Positions 33,022 to 41,624 of a stretch of DNA of 64,000 bases are shown in pieces. The DNA comes from Streptomyces sp. MP131-18 (GTDB taxonomy: Bacteria > Actinomycetota > Actinomycetes > Streptomycetales > Streptomycetaceae). Location of the stretch: contig NZ_LZNS01000001.1 in assembly GCF_001984575.1 (NCBI RefSeq), positions 4,550,049-4,614,048 on the forward strand, read 5' to 3'. Numbering within the stretch: position 1 is the first letter of the stretch; every line of letters begins with the position of its first letter. The notes under the pieces were generated by a model that was not told the DNA's origin, did no database searches, and was given only the letters and a program-made list of their open reading frames with translations. The translations under genes and the position numbers were made by a program.

Positions 33022-35175
33022 ATGACCGCCACTCAATCACCGGGCAAGGCCAGCGTGTTCGCACGCGTGGCCGGTTTCGCGCACCGGCGCCGATGGCTCG
33101 CACTCGGCCTCTGGCTGGCCGTTCTCATCGGGGTCTGGGGCGTCGCCTCGGCCACCGGGAGCGACTACCGGGAGGACTACTCGCTGCCGGGCACCGAGTC
33201 CCAGGAGGCCGGTGACCTGCTGGCGGAGCACGGGTCGGGACAGGCGGGCGACACGCTGGACATCGTGCTCCAGCACGACGCGGGGCTCGCCGACCCGGTG
33301 ATCGAGCAGCGCGTCGGGGAGATGCTGGCCGGGGTGGCGGAGCTGCCGCGCGTCACCCAGGTGCGCAGCCCGTACGACGATGCCTCCGCCATCTCGCCCG
33401 AGGGCACCATCGGTTACGCGACGGTGGTGCTCGACACCCCGTCCGAGCAGATGCCGGTGCCCGATACGGAACGGATCTTCGAGGCCGCGCAGGAGGCCGA
33501 GGGCGACGGGCTGCGGGTCGAACTGGGCGGCGACGCGGCCAGGGCCCTGGCCGAGGGCGAGGGCGGCGCGGCCGAGGGCGCGGGCATCATGGCCGCGCTG
33601 GTCATCCTGGTCTTCATGTTCGGCACGGTCATCGCGGCCGGACTGCCGGTCATCACCGCGCTGTTCGCGGTGGGCTCGACGATGGGCCTGATCGTCGTGG
33701 TCTCGCACGCGTTCACCATCGCCGACTACACGCCGTACGTGATGATGCTCGTCGGCCTCGGCGTGGGCATCGACTACGCGCTGCTGAGCTTCGCCCGCTA
33801 CCGCCAGGAACTCGTGGACGGGGCACGGCCGGAGGAGGCCACGACGCGGGCGATGGACGCGGCCGGGCGGACGGTGTTCTTCGCCGGCTGCACCGTCATC
33901 CTCGCGCTGCTCGGCCTGGTCGTGCTCGGCCTCGGTTCGCTCCAGGGCCTGGCGCTCTCCGTGGCGCTGACGGTGCTGGTGACGATGCTCGCCTCGCTGA
34001 CGCTGCTGCCCGCGCTGCTCGGGGTGTTCGGCGAGCGGTTCGCGCGCCAGTTCACCGCGCGGGCCGAGAAGCGGGCGGCGAAGGGCAAGGCGCCGGCGGG
34101 CACGTCCTGGCGGCGGCTGGCCGGGGGCGTGCAGCGGCATCCGGTGATCGCGCTCGTGCTTGCGGTGGGCGCGATCGTCGCGCTGGCCCTGCCCGCGATG
34201 AACCTGCGCCTCGGTTTCAACGACGCGGGCAACGACGCGCCGGACTCGACCAGCAGGCAGGCGTACGACCTGCTGTCGACGGGTTTCGGACCCGGGTTCA
34301 ACGGTCCGCTGATCATCGTGGCCGAGGGTGGCGACGGGGGCGCGGCGGCCGCGGCGCAGGCGGCGGCCGACGAACTGGGCGGCACGGCGGGCATCCAGGC
34401 GGTGACCCCGCCCGTGCCGACCGAGGACGGCGCGATCGCCACCCTGTTCGTGTTCCCCGAGTCCGCTCCGCAGGACGAGGCGACGTCAGAGCTGGTGTCC
34501 GAGCTGCGGGACACGGTGCTGCCCGCGGTGTCCCAGGGCTCGGGCGCCGACTACATGGTCACCGGGGCGACCGCGGCCACCGAGGACTACTCGCTCAAGG
34601 TCGCCGAGCGGATGCCGCTGTTCATCGCGATCGTGGTGGGCCTCTCCCTGATCCTGCTGATGGTCGTGTTCCGTTCCGTACTGATCCCGCTCAAGGCCGC
34701 GGTGCTGAACCTGCTGAGCATCGGCGCGGCCCTCGGCGCGATGACGCTGGTCTTCCAGGAGGGCATGTTCGGCGTCGAGGGCGGCCCGATCGAGGCGTAT
34801 CTGCCGGTCATGGTGTTCGCGGTCGTCTTCGGTCTCTCGATGGACTACGAGATCTTCCTGGTCTCCCGCATCCACGAGGAGTGGGAACGCACCAAGGACC
34901 CGGAGCACGCCGTCCGCGAAGGGCTGGCGCACACCGGGTCCGTGATCACCGCCGCCGGGGCCATCATGATCGTCGTGTTCGGGGCGTTCATGCTGAGCCC
35001 GGAACGGATGCTTCAGCAGATGGGCTTCGGCATGGCGGTGGCGATCTTCGTCGACGCCGTGATCATCCGGTGCCTGATCGTCCCCGCCGCCATGCAACTC
35101 CTCGGCCGGCGCGCCTGGTGGCTGCCGGCACCGCTGGCGCGGATTTTGCCGAAGGTGGAGCTGGAGCGGCACTGA
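33022..35175 (+). CDS. MMPL/RND-family membrane transporter
   Basis: A 717-residue exporter with twelve predicted helices in two repeats. Helix 1 (RRRWLALGLWLAVLIGVWGV) is followed by a large periplasmic domain, helices 2-6 (about 190-350) with the conserved VGLGVGIDYALLSFARYR, a second external domain, then helices 8-12 with VFGLSMDYEIFLVSRIHEEW. The Asp-Tyr pairs in both repeats are the proton-relay residues of MmpL proteins. A GGGAGAGAAAG site precedes the ATG. Cargo is unknown; MMPL proteins move lipids or antibiotics. Its 3' end lies inside the convergent phosphotransferase gene. Confidence 0.93.
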   Translation: MTATQSPGKASVFARVAGFAHRRRWLALGLWLAVLIGVWGVASATGSDYREDYSLPGTESQEAGDLLAEHGSGQAGDTLDIVLQHDAGLADPVIEQRVGEMLAGVAELPRVTQVRSPYDDASAISPEGTIGYATVVLDTPSEQMPVPDTERIFEAAQEAEGDGLRVELGGDAARALAEGEGGAAEGAGIMAALVILVFMFGTVIAAGLPVITALFAVGSTMGLIVVVSHAFTIADYTPYVMMLVGLGVGIDYALLSFARYRQELVDGARPEEATTRAMDAAGRTVFFAGCTVILALLGLVVLGLGSLQGLALSVALTVLVTMLASLTLLPALLGVFGERFARQFTARAEKRAAKGKAPAGTSWRRLAGGVQRHPVIALVLAVGAIVALALPAMNLRLGFNDAGNDAPDSTSRQAYDLLSTGFGPGFNGPLIIVAEGGDGGAAAAAQAAADELGGTAGIQAVTPPVPTEDGAIATLFVFPESAPQDEATSELVSELRDTVLPAVSQGSGADYMVTGATAATEDYSLKVAERMPLFIAIVVGLSLILLMVVFRSVLIPLKAAVLNLLSIGAALGAMTLVFQEGMFGVEGGPIEAYLPVMVFAVVFGLSMDYEIFLVSRIHEEWERTKDPEHAVREGLAHTGSVITAAGAIMIVVFGAFMLSPERMLQQMGFGMAVAIFVDAVIIRCLIVPAAMQLLGRRAWWLPAPLARILPKVELERH

Positions 35176-36196
35176 ACGCGGCGTAGACCGTTTCCACCGC
35201 CCTGGGGCTCGGCACCCGGCCGAGCCCCAGGGTGCGCGCGGCTTTCCTCAGCGCCGTGCTGACCATCTCGCCCGCGGTGGCGAGCGCCATGTCCCGCTGC
35301 TCCGGGGGCGCGGCGGCCACCCGTTGGGCCTGCCTGATCACGTCAGTGAAGACCGACTGGACGCGCTTGTACGCCAGATAGCGCGGCAGGTCGCGGGTCA
35401 GGCCGGCCGCCGCCCCCGGCAGCCGTTCGTCCACGGCCCGCGCCCACTGGGTCAGCAGTGCGTGCTCCTGCGAGGGGGGGTAGCGCATGAGGTGCAGGTG
35501 CGTGGCGACGTCGTAGAGCGGATCGCCTATGAGTGCGAGCTCCCAGTCGATCGTCCACAGCATGCCGTCGGCCTCGGCGACGATGAGGTTGTCGCGGTGC
35601 AGGTCGCCGTGCAGCAGGCAGAACGGCCGGTCGGTCAGCAGTGCGGCGTCCCGCGCCAGCGGCCCGGTGGGCGAGAGCACCACCGGGTCGACGCGCAGCG
35701 CCGCGAACAGCCCGTGCAGGGCGGTCCTGTGTACGGCGAAGACGCGCCGCCGGGTGAACCGCACCAGGCCGCGCATGAAGTCCCGGCTGGTGCGCGGGCG
35801 GAGCGCGGCCGGGCAGCTGTGCACCCGGGCCAGAGCGGCGGGGGAGACGCGGGCCAGGCGGCCGAACAGGCCGCTCAGCTGGGCCAGTTCCCCGGGTACC
35901 AGGGCGGCGCCCGGGGGGCGGATGGCGGACAGGGGCTCACCCTCGATGAAGCCGTGCACGCGCCGTTCATCCGGGCCGAGCCGGTAGACCGGGGCGATGC
36001 GCCGTACGCCGAGTGCGGCCAGTTCGGTGAGAACGTCCTCCTCGTGGGTGAAACAGCGAGGGTCGAAGCGGGGCACCCCGGGCCGCGGCAGTCCGGCTTT
36101 CAGCCGTCCGAGGGGCGCCAGTTCGCCCTCCGCGTGCAGGACCTGCCAGGTGCGGTGGTGACCGCGCAGGGTGGTCAGGGGCAGCGGCTGGCTCAT
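35063..36196 (-). CDS. APH-fold phosphotransferase
   Basis: A 377-residue kinase-fold protein. The catalytic loop is FCLLHGDLHRDNLIV and the metal-binding Asp is in WTIDWELALIGDPLYD; the N-lobe Lys is probably in the GRLKAGLPRPG region. The last 37 codons are read opposite the MMPL gene, giving an Ala/Pro/Arg-rich tail of no clear fold, so the tail may be an accident of a late stop. It is third in a GntR-HAD-kinase cassette, 89 bases after the HAD gene. Substrate unknown; the HAD partner suggests a phosphorylate/dephosphorylate pair. Confidence 0.82.
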   Translation of the reverse strand: MSQPLPLTTLRGHHRTWQVLHAEGELAPLGRLKAGLPRPGVPRFDPRCFTHEEDVLTELAALGVRRIAPVYRLGPDERRVHGFIEGEPLSAIRPPGAALVPGELAQLSGLFGRLARVSPAALARVHSCPAALRPRTSRDFMRGLVRFTRRRVFAVHRTALHGLFAALRVDPVVLSPTGPLARDAALLTDRPFCLLHGDLHRDNLIVAEADGMLWTIDWELALIGDPLYDVATHLHLMRYPPSQEHALLTQWARAVDERLPGAAAGLTRDLPRYLAYKRVQSVFTDVIRQAQRVAAAPPEQRDMALATAGEMVSTALRKAARTLGLGRVPSPRAVETVYAAFSAAPAPPSAKSAPAVPAATRRAGRGVAWRRGRSGTG

Positions 36197-36285
36197 GATG
36201 GTGGCCTTCCGGCAGCGAGTTGGTTACGAGTAGCAGAACCGTACGCCGCCGACCGCCTGTTTCCGATGGCTCAAAAGGGTGCATC

Positions 36286-36978
36286 TCACCCGGAGGCGGG
36301 CGCGATGAGCGCGGTGAGGACGTGCTCAAGAGAGCGCACGACGTCGCGTGCGCCCGCCGCGAGCAGTCGTTCCACGCCACTGTCGTCGAACGCGTAGCCG
36401 AGGAAGGGGACTTCGGCTGCCCGAGCCGCGGCGTAGTCCGCGACGCTGTCGCCGATCATGAGTGCGTGCCGTGGCTCCGTTCTGGTCGAGGCCAGGGCGC
36501 GGTGCAGCGAGTCGGGGTGCGGCTTGAGCCGCGTCATGTCCTGGGTGCGGCCGTGCACCCGGCCGGCGACGTAGCCGGCCAGCTCGTGCCGGTTGAGGTA
36601 GTGCTCCGCGGCCAGTGGGGAGTTGTTCGTGGCGATGGCGACCTGGCGGCCGCGCGTGGACAGGGCCGCGATGAGCGCGGCGGCGTAGGGAGTCGGGGGA
36701 GCCGTTGCGGCGGCTGAGATCTCCTCGCGCGTCAGCGCGGCTTCGAGCCGGGACACGACGCCCGGGGCCGGCCGGCGGCGCGCGATGCCGCGCAGCACCT
36801 GGTGCGGGTCGGTCGAGGCCCGTAACTCGGCCGAGAGCAGCGCCGACACCGACAGGTCCGTGGCCAGGTCGCGCAGCCGGTGCGCGATGGACTCGGCGGT
36901 GTGCACGGCGAAGAGTCGGCACACCGGCCCGTCGAAGTCGAAGAGAACACAGCGGGCATTACTGATGAGTTCCCTCAT
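36286..36978 (-). CDS. HAD-superfamily hydrolase
   Basis: A 230-residue phosphatase-like enzyme. Motif I is VLFDFDGPV (Asp14 nucleophile, Asp16), motif II is the Thr in VAIATNNSP, the motif III Lys is in MTRLKPHPDSL, and motif IV is MIGDSVADYAAA. The helical cap between motifs I and II is of the beta-phosphoglucomutase/phosphoglycolate-phosphatase type. It starts one base after the GntR gene ends, so the two are co-translated. Likely a small sugar-phosphate or nucleotide phosphatase. Confidence 0.88.
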   Translation of the reverse strand: MRELISNARCVLFDFDGPVCRLFAVHTAESIAHRLRDLATDLSVSALLSAELRASTDPHQVLRGIARRRPAPGVVSRLEAALTREEISAAATAPPTPYAAALIAALSTRGRQVAIATNNSPLAAEHYLNRHELAGYVAGRVHGRTQDMTRLKPHPDSLHRALASTRTEPRHALMIGDSVADYAAARAAEVPFLGYAFDDSGVERLLAAGARDVVRSLEHVLTALIAPASG

Positions 36979-37845
36979 TTAACCGAGTGTGAGTGGTTGG
37001 GCCAGCGTTGACCAGAGGGACTCGAACCACTGGTGTGACTCCTCTACAAATGCGGTGTCCGAGGAGGAGCGGAAGACTTTTGAGTTGAGCCCGAGGACGT
37101 CGTAGATCTCCAACTGCTCCTGTTCGTACTCCACGACCCGCGGTACCACCTGGTAGTACGCGGTCAGCACCTCGGAGCCGTTGAGGAGGTAGACCTTCTG
37201 CACCGGTGTGATGGGCACGGCGCGGATCTCGACGCTGACCTTGGGCACCAGGCCCATTTCGGCGAGCGAGGTGAGCTGGTGGCGGACCGAGGTGGAGAAG
37301 GTGCGGGTGAGGCGCCGCAGGCGCAGCAGCGGGCGCCGGTCCGCCGGGTCGGAGATCAGCCGCGGATAGGCCAGCGGGGCGTCCGGATTGGGCAGCATCA
37401 CCCGAATGGAGATGGACTCGGGAGCCAGTTCGCCCGTCGAGATGGCGATGAGCGGGGCGGCGAGGGCGGCGTTCAGCGTCTCGGTGGTGAGGCAGAACGC
37501 GTCGATGGTGATGGTGTCGGCCTGGAAGGCCAGCGCGATGCGGTCGGCGACTTCGACGCCGGCCGGGCGGGGGGCGTCCTCGGCGGGAGAGCTGACGACG
37601 GCGGGGGCGCCGCGCCCACGGGCGCTCAGGTAGCCCTCGCGCTCAAGGACGGCCAGCGCCTGCCGGACCGTGGTCCTGTTGACGCCGAACTCCTCGACGA
37701 GAGCGCGTTGGGTGGGCAGCCGGGCGTGCCGTGGCAGCTCTCCCGAACGTATGCGGTCGCGCAGCACATCGGCGACGTGGTCCGGGGAGACCAGGTCATC
37801 AGCCGGCTCCGACGTTTCGCTGTCCGGGGCGGTCTCCTGACTCAC
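36979..37845 (-). CDS. GntR-family regulator
   Basis: A 288-residue regulator. The winged-helix domain (about residues 20-85) carries VADVLRDRIRSGELPRHARLPTQ and FGVNRTTVRQALAVLEREGYL. The C-terminal sensor domain does not show the usual UTRA or FCD signatures clearly and is best called atypical. It heads an operon with the HAD phosphatase and the phosphotransferase. The promoter region upstream is crowded with inverted repeats, suggesting strong autoregulation together with control of the divergent 61-residue membrane protein. Confidence 0.85.
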   Translation of the reverse strand: MSQETAPDSETSEPADDLVSPDHVADVLRDRIRSGELPRHARLPTQRALVEEFGVNRTTVRQALAVLEREGYLSARGRGAPAVVSSPAEDAPRPAGVEVADRIALAFQADTITIDAFCLTTETLNAALAAPLIAISTGELAPESISIRVMLPNPDAPLAYPRLISDPADRRPLLRLRRLTRTFSTSVRHQLTSLAEMGLVPKVSVEIRAVPITPVQKVYLLNGSEVLTAYYQVVPRVVEYEQEQLEIYDVLGLNSKVFRSSSDTAFVEESHQWFESLWSTLAQPLTLG

Positions 37846-37933
37846 GGCTCAACACCATACAACTTTCGGCCACTTGTGGAAGGTTGATACCAGGACGTTT
37901 CCAAGGTGCCGCCAACTGGGCAAAACAAGCGTA

Positions 37934-37979
37934 TAGTTGGTTGACAACTTAGCCAACTAGTCGGAACTTCGACGAAGTT
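37934..37979. promoter_or_regulatory. Overlapping divergent promoters with two inverted repeats
   Basis: TAGTTGG (37934-37940) and CCAACTA (37953-37959) are exact inverse complements. AACTTC (37965-37970) and GAAGTT (37974-37979) form a second repeat. Rightward, TTGACA (37941-37946) and GAACTT (37964-37969) are 17 apart and would serve the membrane-protein gene. Leftward, TTGGCT and TACGCT are also 17 apart. A bound GntR protein would cover both promoters. Confidence 0.6.
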
Positions 37980-38000
37980 GACGTGATGTGAGGAGGAGTC

Positions 38001-38186
38001 ATGCTTGTTTCCACTATCGCTGTGGCTGCCTTCGGCATCGCGGTGGAGCGGGCGGTCGAGATCCAGTTCGGTCTGCCGGGCCTAATCGGCCTGCTGATCC
38101 TGCGGACGGGGGTGCGCAGGCGCAACTTCACCTGCGCCTGTGTGGGTACGGCAGTGTTGGCCACACTGCTGGTCGGCAGCCTCTGA
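38001..38186 (+). CDS. Small membrane protein, 61 residues
   Basis: A short protein with two hydrophobic segments (residues 1-16 and about 24-34), a basic TGVRRRN turn and a third hydrophobic stretch at the C-terminus (VGTAVLATLLVGSL). The ribosome site GAGGAGGAG is among the strongest in the window. It is transcribed divergently from the GntR cassette and lies within the same repeat-rich control region. No family recognised; size and topology resemble small accessory membrane peptides. Confidence 0.75.
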   Translation: MLVSTIAVAAFGIAVERAVEIQFGLPGLIGLLILRTGVRRRNFTCACVGTAVLATLLVGSL

Positions 38187-38252
38187 GCGGAAAACCGGTC
38201 AGAGGATGCCGACTCGGAAGGCGTCAGATTAGATCTGAAAATCGGAAGACTT

Positions 38253-39500
38253 TCAGAAGATGTCGGGGCACCAGGGGCGGCGTCCCGTGCGGAACAGCAG
38301 GTCCGCACGGGACGCCGCCCTCGTCGTCTCCGCGTCCGCGAGACCCGCGGCCACCAGCCGCTCCGCGGACTCGTCCCCCAGGTAGAGCCGCGCCAGCGCC
38401 CCCGTGCTCAAGCTCAGGTCCGGCCGGCGCGTGGTCGGCACCGCCCGGCCGCCCTCCGGGGCGGCGGTCAGCAGGTAACGGCCCTCCGCCAGACCCATCG
38501 GGTCCCGCACGTCCAGGACGAGTTCGCCCTCGGCGGCGTACGTCCGCGCGCCGAGCAGCGCGGGCACGTCGAGCGGGCGCAGCCACAGGAAGTCCCCCTG
38601 CTCGGTCACTTCGGCCGCCCGCGGATTGGGCAGGATCAGCGGCAGCACGGAATCCGGCGCGGCGCGACCGGAAACGACCGAGCTCACCCGGTCCATGGAC
38701 AGCAGGAAGCGCCACAGCCCCGCCTCGGCCGCCGGGCCGGTGGCCAGCAGCGACCGGACCGTTGCGGTGCCGACCGGCATCCCCGCCTCCCACCGGTCCT
38801 CGATGGTGAAGGTTGCCAGCCCCTGCGGCACCCCCGCCGCGTCCCGGTACAGCACGTGGAACGGCTCCACCCACGCCGGGGGCCAGATGTGCAGATCACC
38901 GGTGTACACCCGCCAGAACTGCGCCCTGCGGTCGATCGCGCCCGGCTGGCCGAGCCGGAACCGCTCATGCAGTTCGGGACCGGTCTTGCGCACCTCGGCG
39001 CCGTCCGCGAACGAAAGAGTCCCCTCGCTCTCCGGCAGCGACCACCGCGGATCGAGGCCCGTCCGGTGCCCGTTCACCCGCCACGAGGTGAACGTGGTCG
39101 CGGGCCCGAAACCGAAGCGGCCGTAGATCAGGTACTCGGCGGCTATGAGCGTCGCGGCCACGTCCCCCCGCTCCTTCGCCTCGGCCAGGTCATCCGCCAT
39201 CAGCCGGCTCAGCAGCCCCCGCCTGCGGTGCGTCGCCGTGACCGTCACCCCGGTGATCGCGTCGGCGAGGACGGTACGGCCGCCGGGCACCGTGAGCTGC
39301 TGGTCGAAACTGCGGAACGTGGCCACGCAGCGGTCACCGTCGAAGGTGCCGCGGGTACGGCCGGGACCGAGATGAGCGCGGCGCCGTTCGATACTGGCCG
39401 GGTCGGCGTCGGGGGGAGTCAGGAAACCGGTGGACACGGCGCGGACCCAGGCGGTGCCGTCCGCGGGATCATCCGTGACGAGTCGGGTGTGCAGAGCCAT
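38253..39500 (-). CDS. Eis-like GNAT N-acetyltransferase
   Basis: A 415-residue acetyltransferase with the three-part architecture of Eis: an N-terminal GNAT domain, a second GNAT-like domain and an SCP2-like C-terminal domain. The acetyl-CoA loop is in TGVTVTATHRRRGLLSRLM (about residues 84-102). The protein ends in PDIF; in Eis the carboxylate of the terminal Phe acts in catalysis, and that ending is kept here. Relatives acetylate lysines or aminoglycoside amines. A TCAGAT-TAG-ATCTGA repeat lies just beyond the stop (38224-38238). Confidence 0.9.
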   Translation of the reverse strand: MALHTRLVTDDPADGTAWVRAVSTGFLTPPDADPASIERRRAHLGPGRTRGTFDGDRCVATFRSFDQQLTVPGGRTVLADAITGVTVTATHRRRGLLSRLMADDLAEAKERGDVAATLIAAEYLIYGRFGFGPATTFTSWRVNGHRTGLDPRWSLPESEGTLSFADGAEVRKTGPELHERFRLGQPGAIDRRAQFWRVYTGDLHIWPPAWVEPFHVLYRDAAGVPQGLATFTIEDRWEAGMPVGTATVRSLLATGPAAEAGLWRFLLSMDRVSSVVSGRAAPDSVLPLILPNPRAAEVTEQGDFLWLRPLDVPALLGARTYAAEGELVLDVRDPMGLAEGRYLLTAAPEGGRAVPTTRRPDLSLSTGALARLYLGDESAERLVAAGLADAETTRAASRADLLFRTGRRPWCPDIF

Positions 39501-39553
39501 GCGGCGAGGCTATGCGCCGGATGTCCGCCCCGGCCAGGCATTTCCCGCGGGGC

Positions 39554-40477
39554 TCAGACGGTCGCCCGCACCTCGCCCACCGGCCGGCCGCCGCCCGTCA
39601 CCGGTTCGGGCGGCACCGCGGAGGCGTCGACGCCGAGCGTCGTGAGCAGCGCGGCCAGCACCGGCCCGAGCGCCCTGGCCGCACCGTCCTCGATCTTGAA
39701 CGCCAGCGCCCGGCCGTCCGGCAGCGCCACCGCCTGCACCCCCTCGGCGCCCCCCTTCGCCAGCAGCCCCGGCACCGCCGCCATCAGCAGCGTGTCCGGC
39801 CGTCCCGTCCCCGCCACGTACCACGGGTGCGCGCGCATCGCGTCCGCCACCCGCCGTTCCGGGCTGTCCGGTGCGGCCAGCACGCAGCCGCGGAACGCCC
39901 GCGCCAGGCCGGTCAGCGAGAAGGCGAACAGCGGCGCGCCGCAGCCGTCCACCCCGACGTGCGCCACCGTCTCGCCCGTCGCCGCCTCGATCGTCTCCCG
40001 CGCCAGCAGCTGCAAGGGGTGGTCCGGGTCCGTGTACGTCTCCACCGGCCAGCCGTTCGCGGCACTCGCGGCCAGCATCGCGGCGTGCTTGCCCGAGCAG
40101 TTCATGGCGGACCGCGAGGGCTCCCCGCCGCCCAGGGGCCGGTCCGGCGGGCAGCGCAGCGCCTCCTCGCCGAGCCCCGCCTCCGCGAGCAGCCGCGCCG
40201 CGAGCCGACGGTGGGCGTCCTCGCCCGCGTGGCTCGCCGCCGCGAGCGCCAGCCGCTCCCCGGCGAGGCCGAGCCCGGACCGCAGCACGGCCGCGGCCTG
40301 CAGCGGTTTGTTGCTCGAACGGGGGAAGACGGGCCCGGTCACGTCGCCGAGCGCCCGTTCCACCGAGCCGTCCGCCGCGAGCACCACCAGAGCGCCGCGG
40401 TGCCTGCCCTCGACGAAGCCCGACCTGACGACCTCCGCGAGCACCGGAGCCACCGGCGGTATCGAGGACATGCGCAC
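39554..40477 (-). CDS. Asparaginase of the RhAII (thermolabile) family
   Basis: A 307-residue putative L-asparaginase of the family first seen in Rhizobium etli, unrelated to the E. coli enzymes. Landmarks are EVVRSGFVEGRHRGALVV at the start, PVFPRSSNKPLQA with the Ser-Ser-Asn-Lys catalytic set, SHAGEDAHRR, and NCSGKHAAMLA with the conserved Cys, Ser and Lys. Met3 at 40471 is an alternative start. Would hydrolyse L-asparagine to aspartate and ammonia in the cytoplasm. It follows rsiG by 20 bases on the same strand. Confidence 0.88.
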   Translation of the reverse strand: MRMSSIPPVAPVLAEVVRSGFVEGRHRGALVVLAADGSVERALGDVTGPVFPRSSNKPLQAAAVLRSGLGLAGERLALAAASHAGEDAHRRLAARLLAEAGLGEEALRCPPDRPLGGGEPSRSAMNCSGKHAAMLAASAANGWPVETYTDPDHPLQLLARETIEAATGETVAHVGVDGCGAPLFAFSLTGLARAFRGCVLAAPDSPERRVADAMRAHPWYVAGTGRPDTLLMAAVPGLLAKGGAEGVQAVALPDGRALAFKIEDGAARALGPVLAALLTTLGVDASAVPPEPVTGGGRPVGEVRATV

Positions 40478-40497
40478 CCCTCTTGCTGTGAAAACTC

Positions 40498-41022
40498 CTA
40501 GGCCAGCAGGTCGTCCACCTGCGCCTCCCCCTCACGGTACCGGCGCGCGATCTCGGCGCCGCACCCGTCGGCCGTCCGGTGCAGGTCCTGGCGCCGCCGC
40601 GAGACCTGGGCCTCCCAGCGGGCCAGGCGGCCCAGCGCGTCGCGCAGCACCTCGTCGTCGAGCGAGGTCAGGTCGGACAGGGCGACCTCGCCCAGCATCT
40701 CCTCGGCGAGCAGCCGGTACTCCTCGCTCGCCGGCGTGCCCAGCGTCACGTGCCGGGCGGAGGAACGCTGCCGCGACGGCCCGTCGGCCAGGATGCGCGG
40801 CAGCTGGTCGAGCAGCGCCGGCTCCTGCGCCACGCGCCGGCGCCGCTCCGCCTCCAGAATGTCGATCCGCCCCTGCAACAGCCGCCGCACAAAGCTCAGA
40901 TCGGCCTCTTCGAGCTGCGCGGTGCGGCGCAGCTCCCGCAGCTCCCGCAGGCTCAGCCGACGCAGCTCGGGCTGCGTGGCGTCCCGCAGGGCACTGCGCG
41001 TGCCGGGACCCGGTGTGATCAT
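40498..41022 (-). CDS. rsiG: RsiG, c-di-GMP-dependent anti-sigma factor for WhiG
   Basis: A 174-residue protein whose core is an antiparallel coiled coil. The signature E-X3-S-X2-R-X3-Q-X3-D is complete in the first helix (Glu39, Ser43, Arg46, Gln50, Asp54). In the second helix it reads Glu137, Ser141, Arg144, His148, Asp152, with His where Gln is expected. In Streptomyces, RsiG with c-di-GMP holds sigma-WhiG inactive and delays sporulation. The position near dtd, ygfZ and nur fits the orthologous locus as I recall it. The identification rests on this motif spacing. Confidence 0.9.
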   Translation of the reverse strand: MITPGPGTRSALRDATQPELRRLSLRELRELRRTAQLEEADLSFVRRLLQGRIDILEAERRRRVAQEPALLDQLPRILADGPSRQRSSARHVTLGTPASEEYRLLAEEMLGEVALSDLTSLDDEVLRDALGRLARWEAQVSRRRQDLHRTADGCGAEIARRYREGEAQVDDLLA

Positions 41023-41176
41023 GCGGTATTAGTCCCCTCGTCCCTGTTTCGGCGTGGTAGCGCGGTACGTACCCCGTGGCACGCATCGTGTCACTGTGTA
41101 CCCAGCGGGCGCAGCGATGTGGCACCCATCCGGTTGGCGTTCGGTCCGAGAGGAACGTTCCGGCATGATGGCGGTC

Positions 41177-41602
41177 ATGCGAGCAGTGGTGCAGCGCGTG
41201 GACGGCGCGGCCGTCGTGGTGGACGGCGAGACTGTCGGTGAGATCGTGGGCCAGGGCCTGTGTGTGCTGGTGGGCGCCACGCACACGGACACCGAGGAAA
41301 CGGCGGCCAGGCTGGCGCGCAAGCTGTGGACCCTGCGGGTCCTCGACGGCGAGAAGTCCTGCTCCGACGTCGGCGCCCCGCTGCTCGTCGTCTCCCAGTT
41401 CACTCTCTACGGTGACGCCGCCAAGGGGCGGCGCCCCACCTGGAGCGCCGCGGCCCCCGGCGCGCAGGCCGAGCCACTGGTCGCATCGGTGTGCGCGCAC
41501 CTGCGCGCGCTGGGGGCGCGCGTGGAAACGGGCAGCTTCGGCGCGAAGATGCGGGTCTCGCTGACGAACGACGGTCCGTTCACCGTGCTGCTCGACGTAT
41601 GA
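41177..41602 (+). CDS. dtd: D-aminoacyl-tRNA deacylase
   Basis: A 141-residue enzyme that removes D-amino acids and mischarged glycine from tRNA. Both catalytic motifs are present: SQFTLYGD (about 76-83) and NDGPFT near the C-terminus. I chose the ATG at 41177 (MRAVVQRV), the conserved family start; in-frame ATGs at 41165 and 41168 would add only MMAV. It stands alone, divergent from rsiG across 154 bases. Confidence 0.95.
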   Translation: MRAVVQRVDGAAVVVDGETVGEIVGQGLCVLVGATHTDTEETAARLARKLWTLRVLDGEKSCSDVGAPLLVVSQFTLYGDAAKGRRPTWSAAAPGAQAEPLVASVCAHLRALGARVETGSFGAKMRVSLTNDGPFTVLLDV

Positions 41603-41624
41603 CGGCCGCCACACGCCCGGCGGC

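Noticed and set aside
38224..38238. TCAGAT-TAG-ATCTGA as a terminator for the convergent genes
   Set aside because: The stem is only 6 bp and rich in A/T, with no clear T-run; too weak to list as a terminator.
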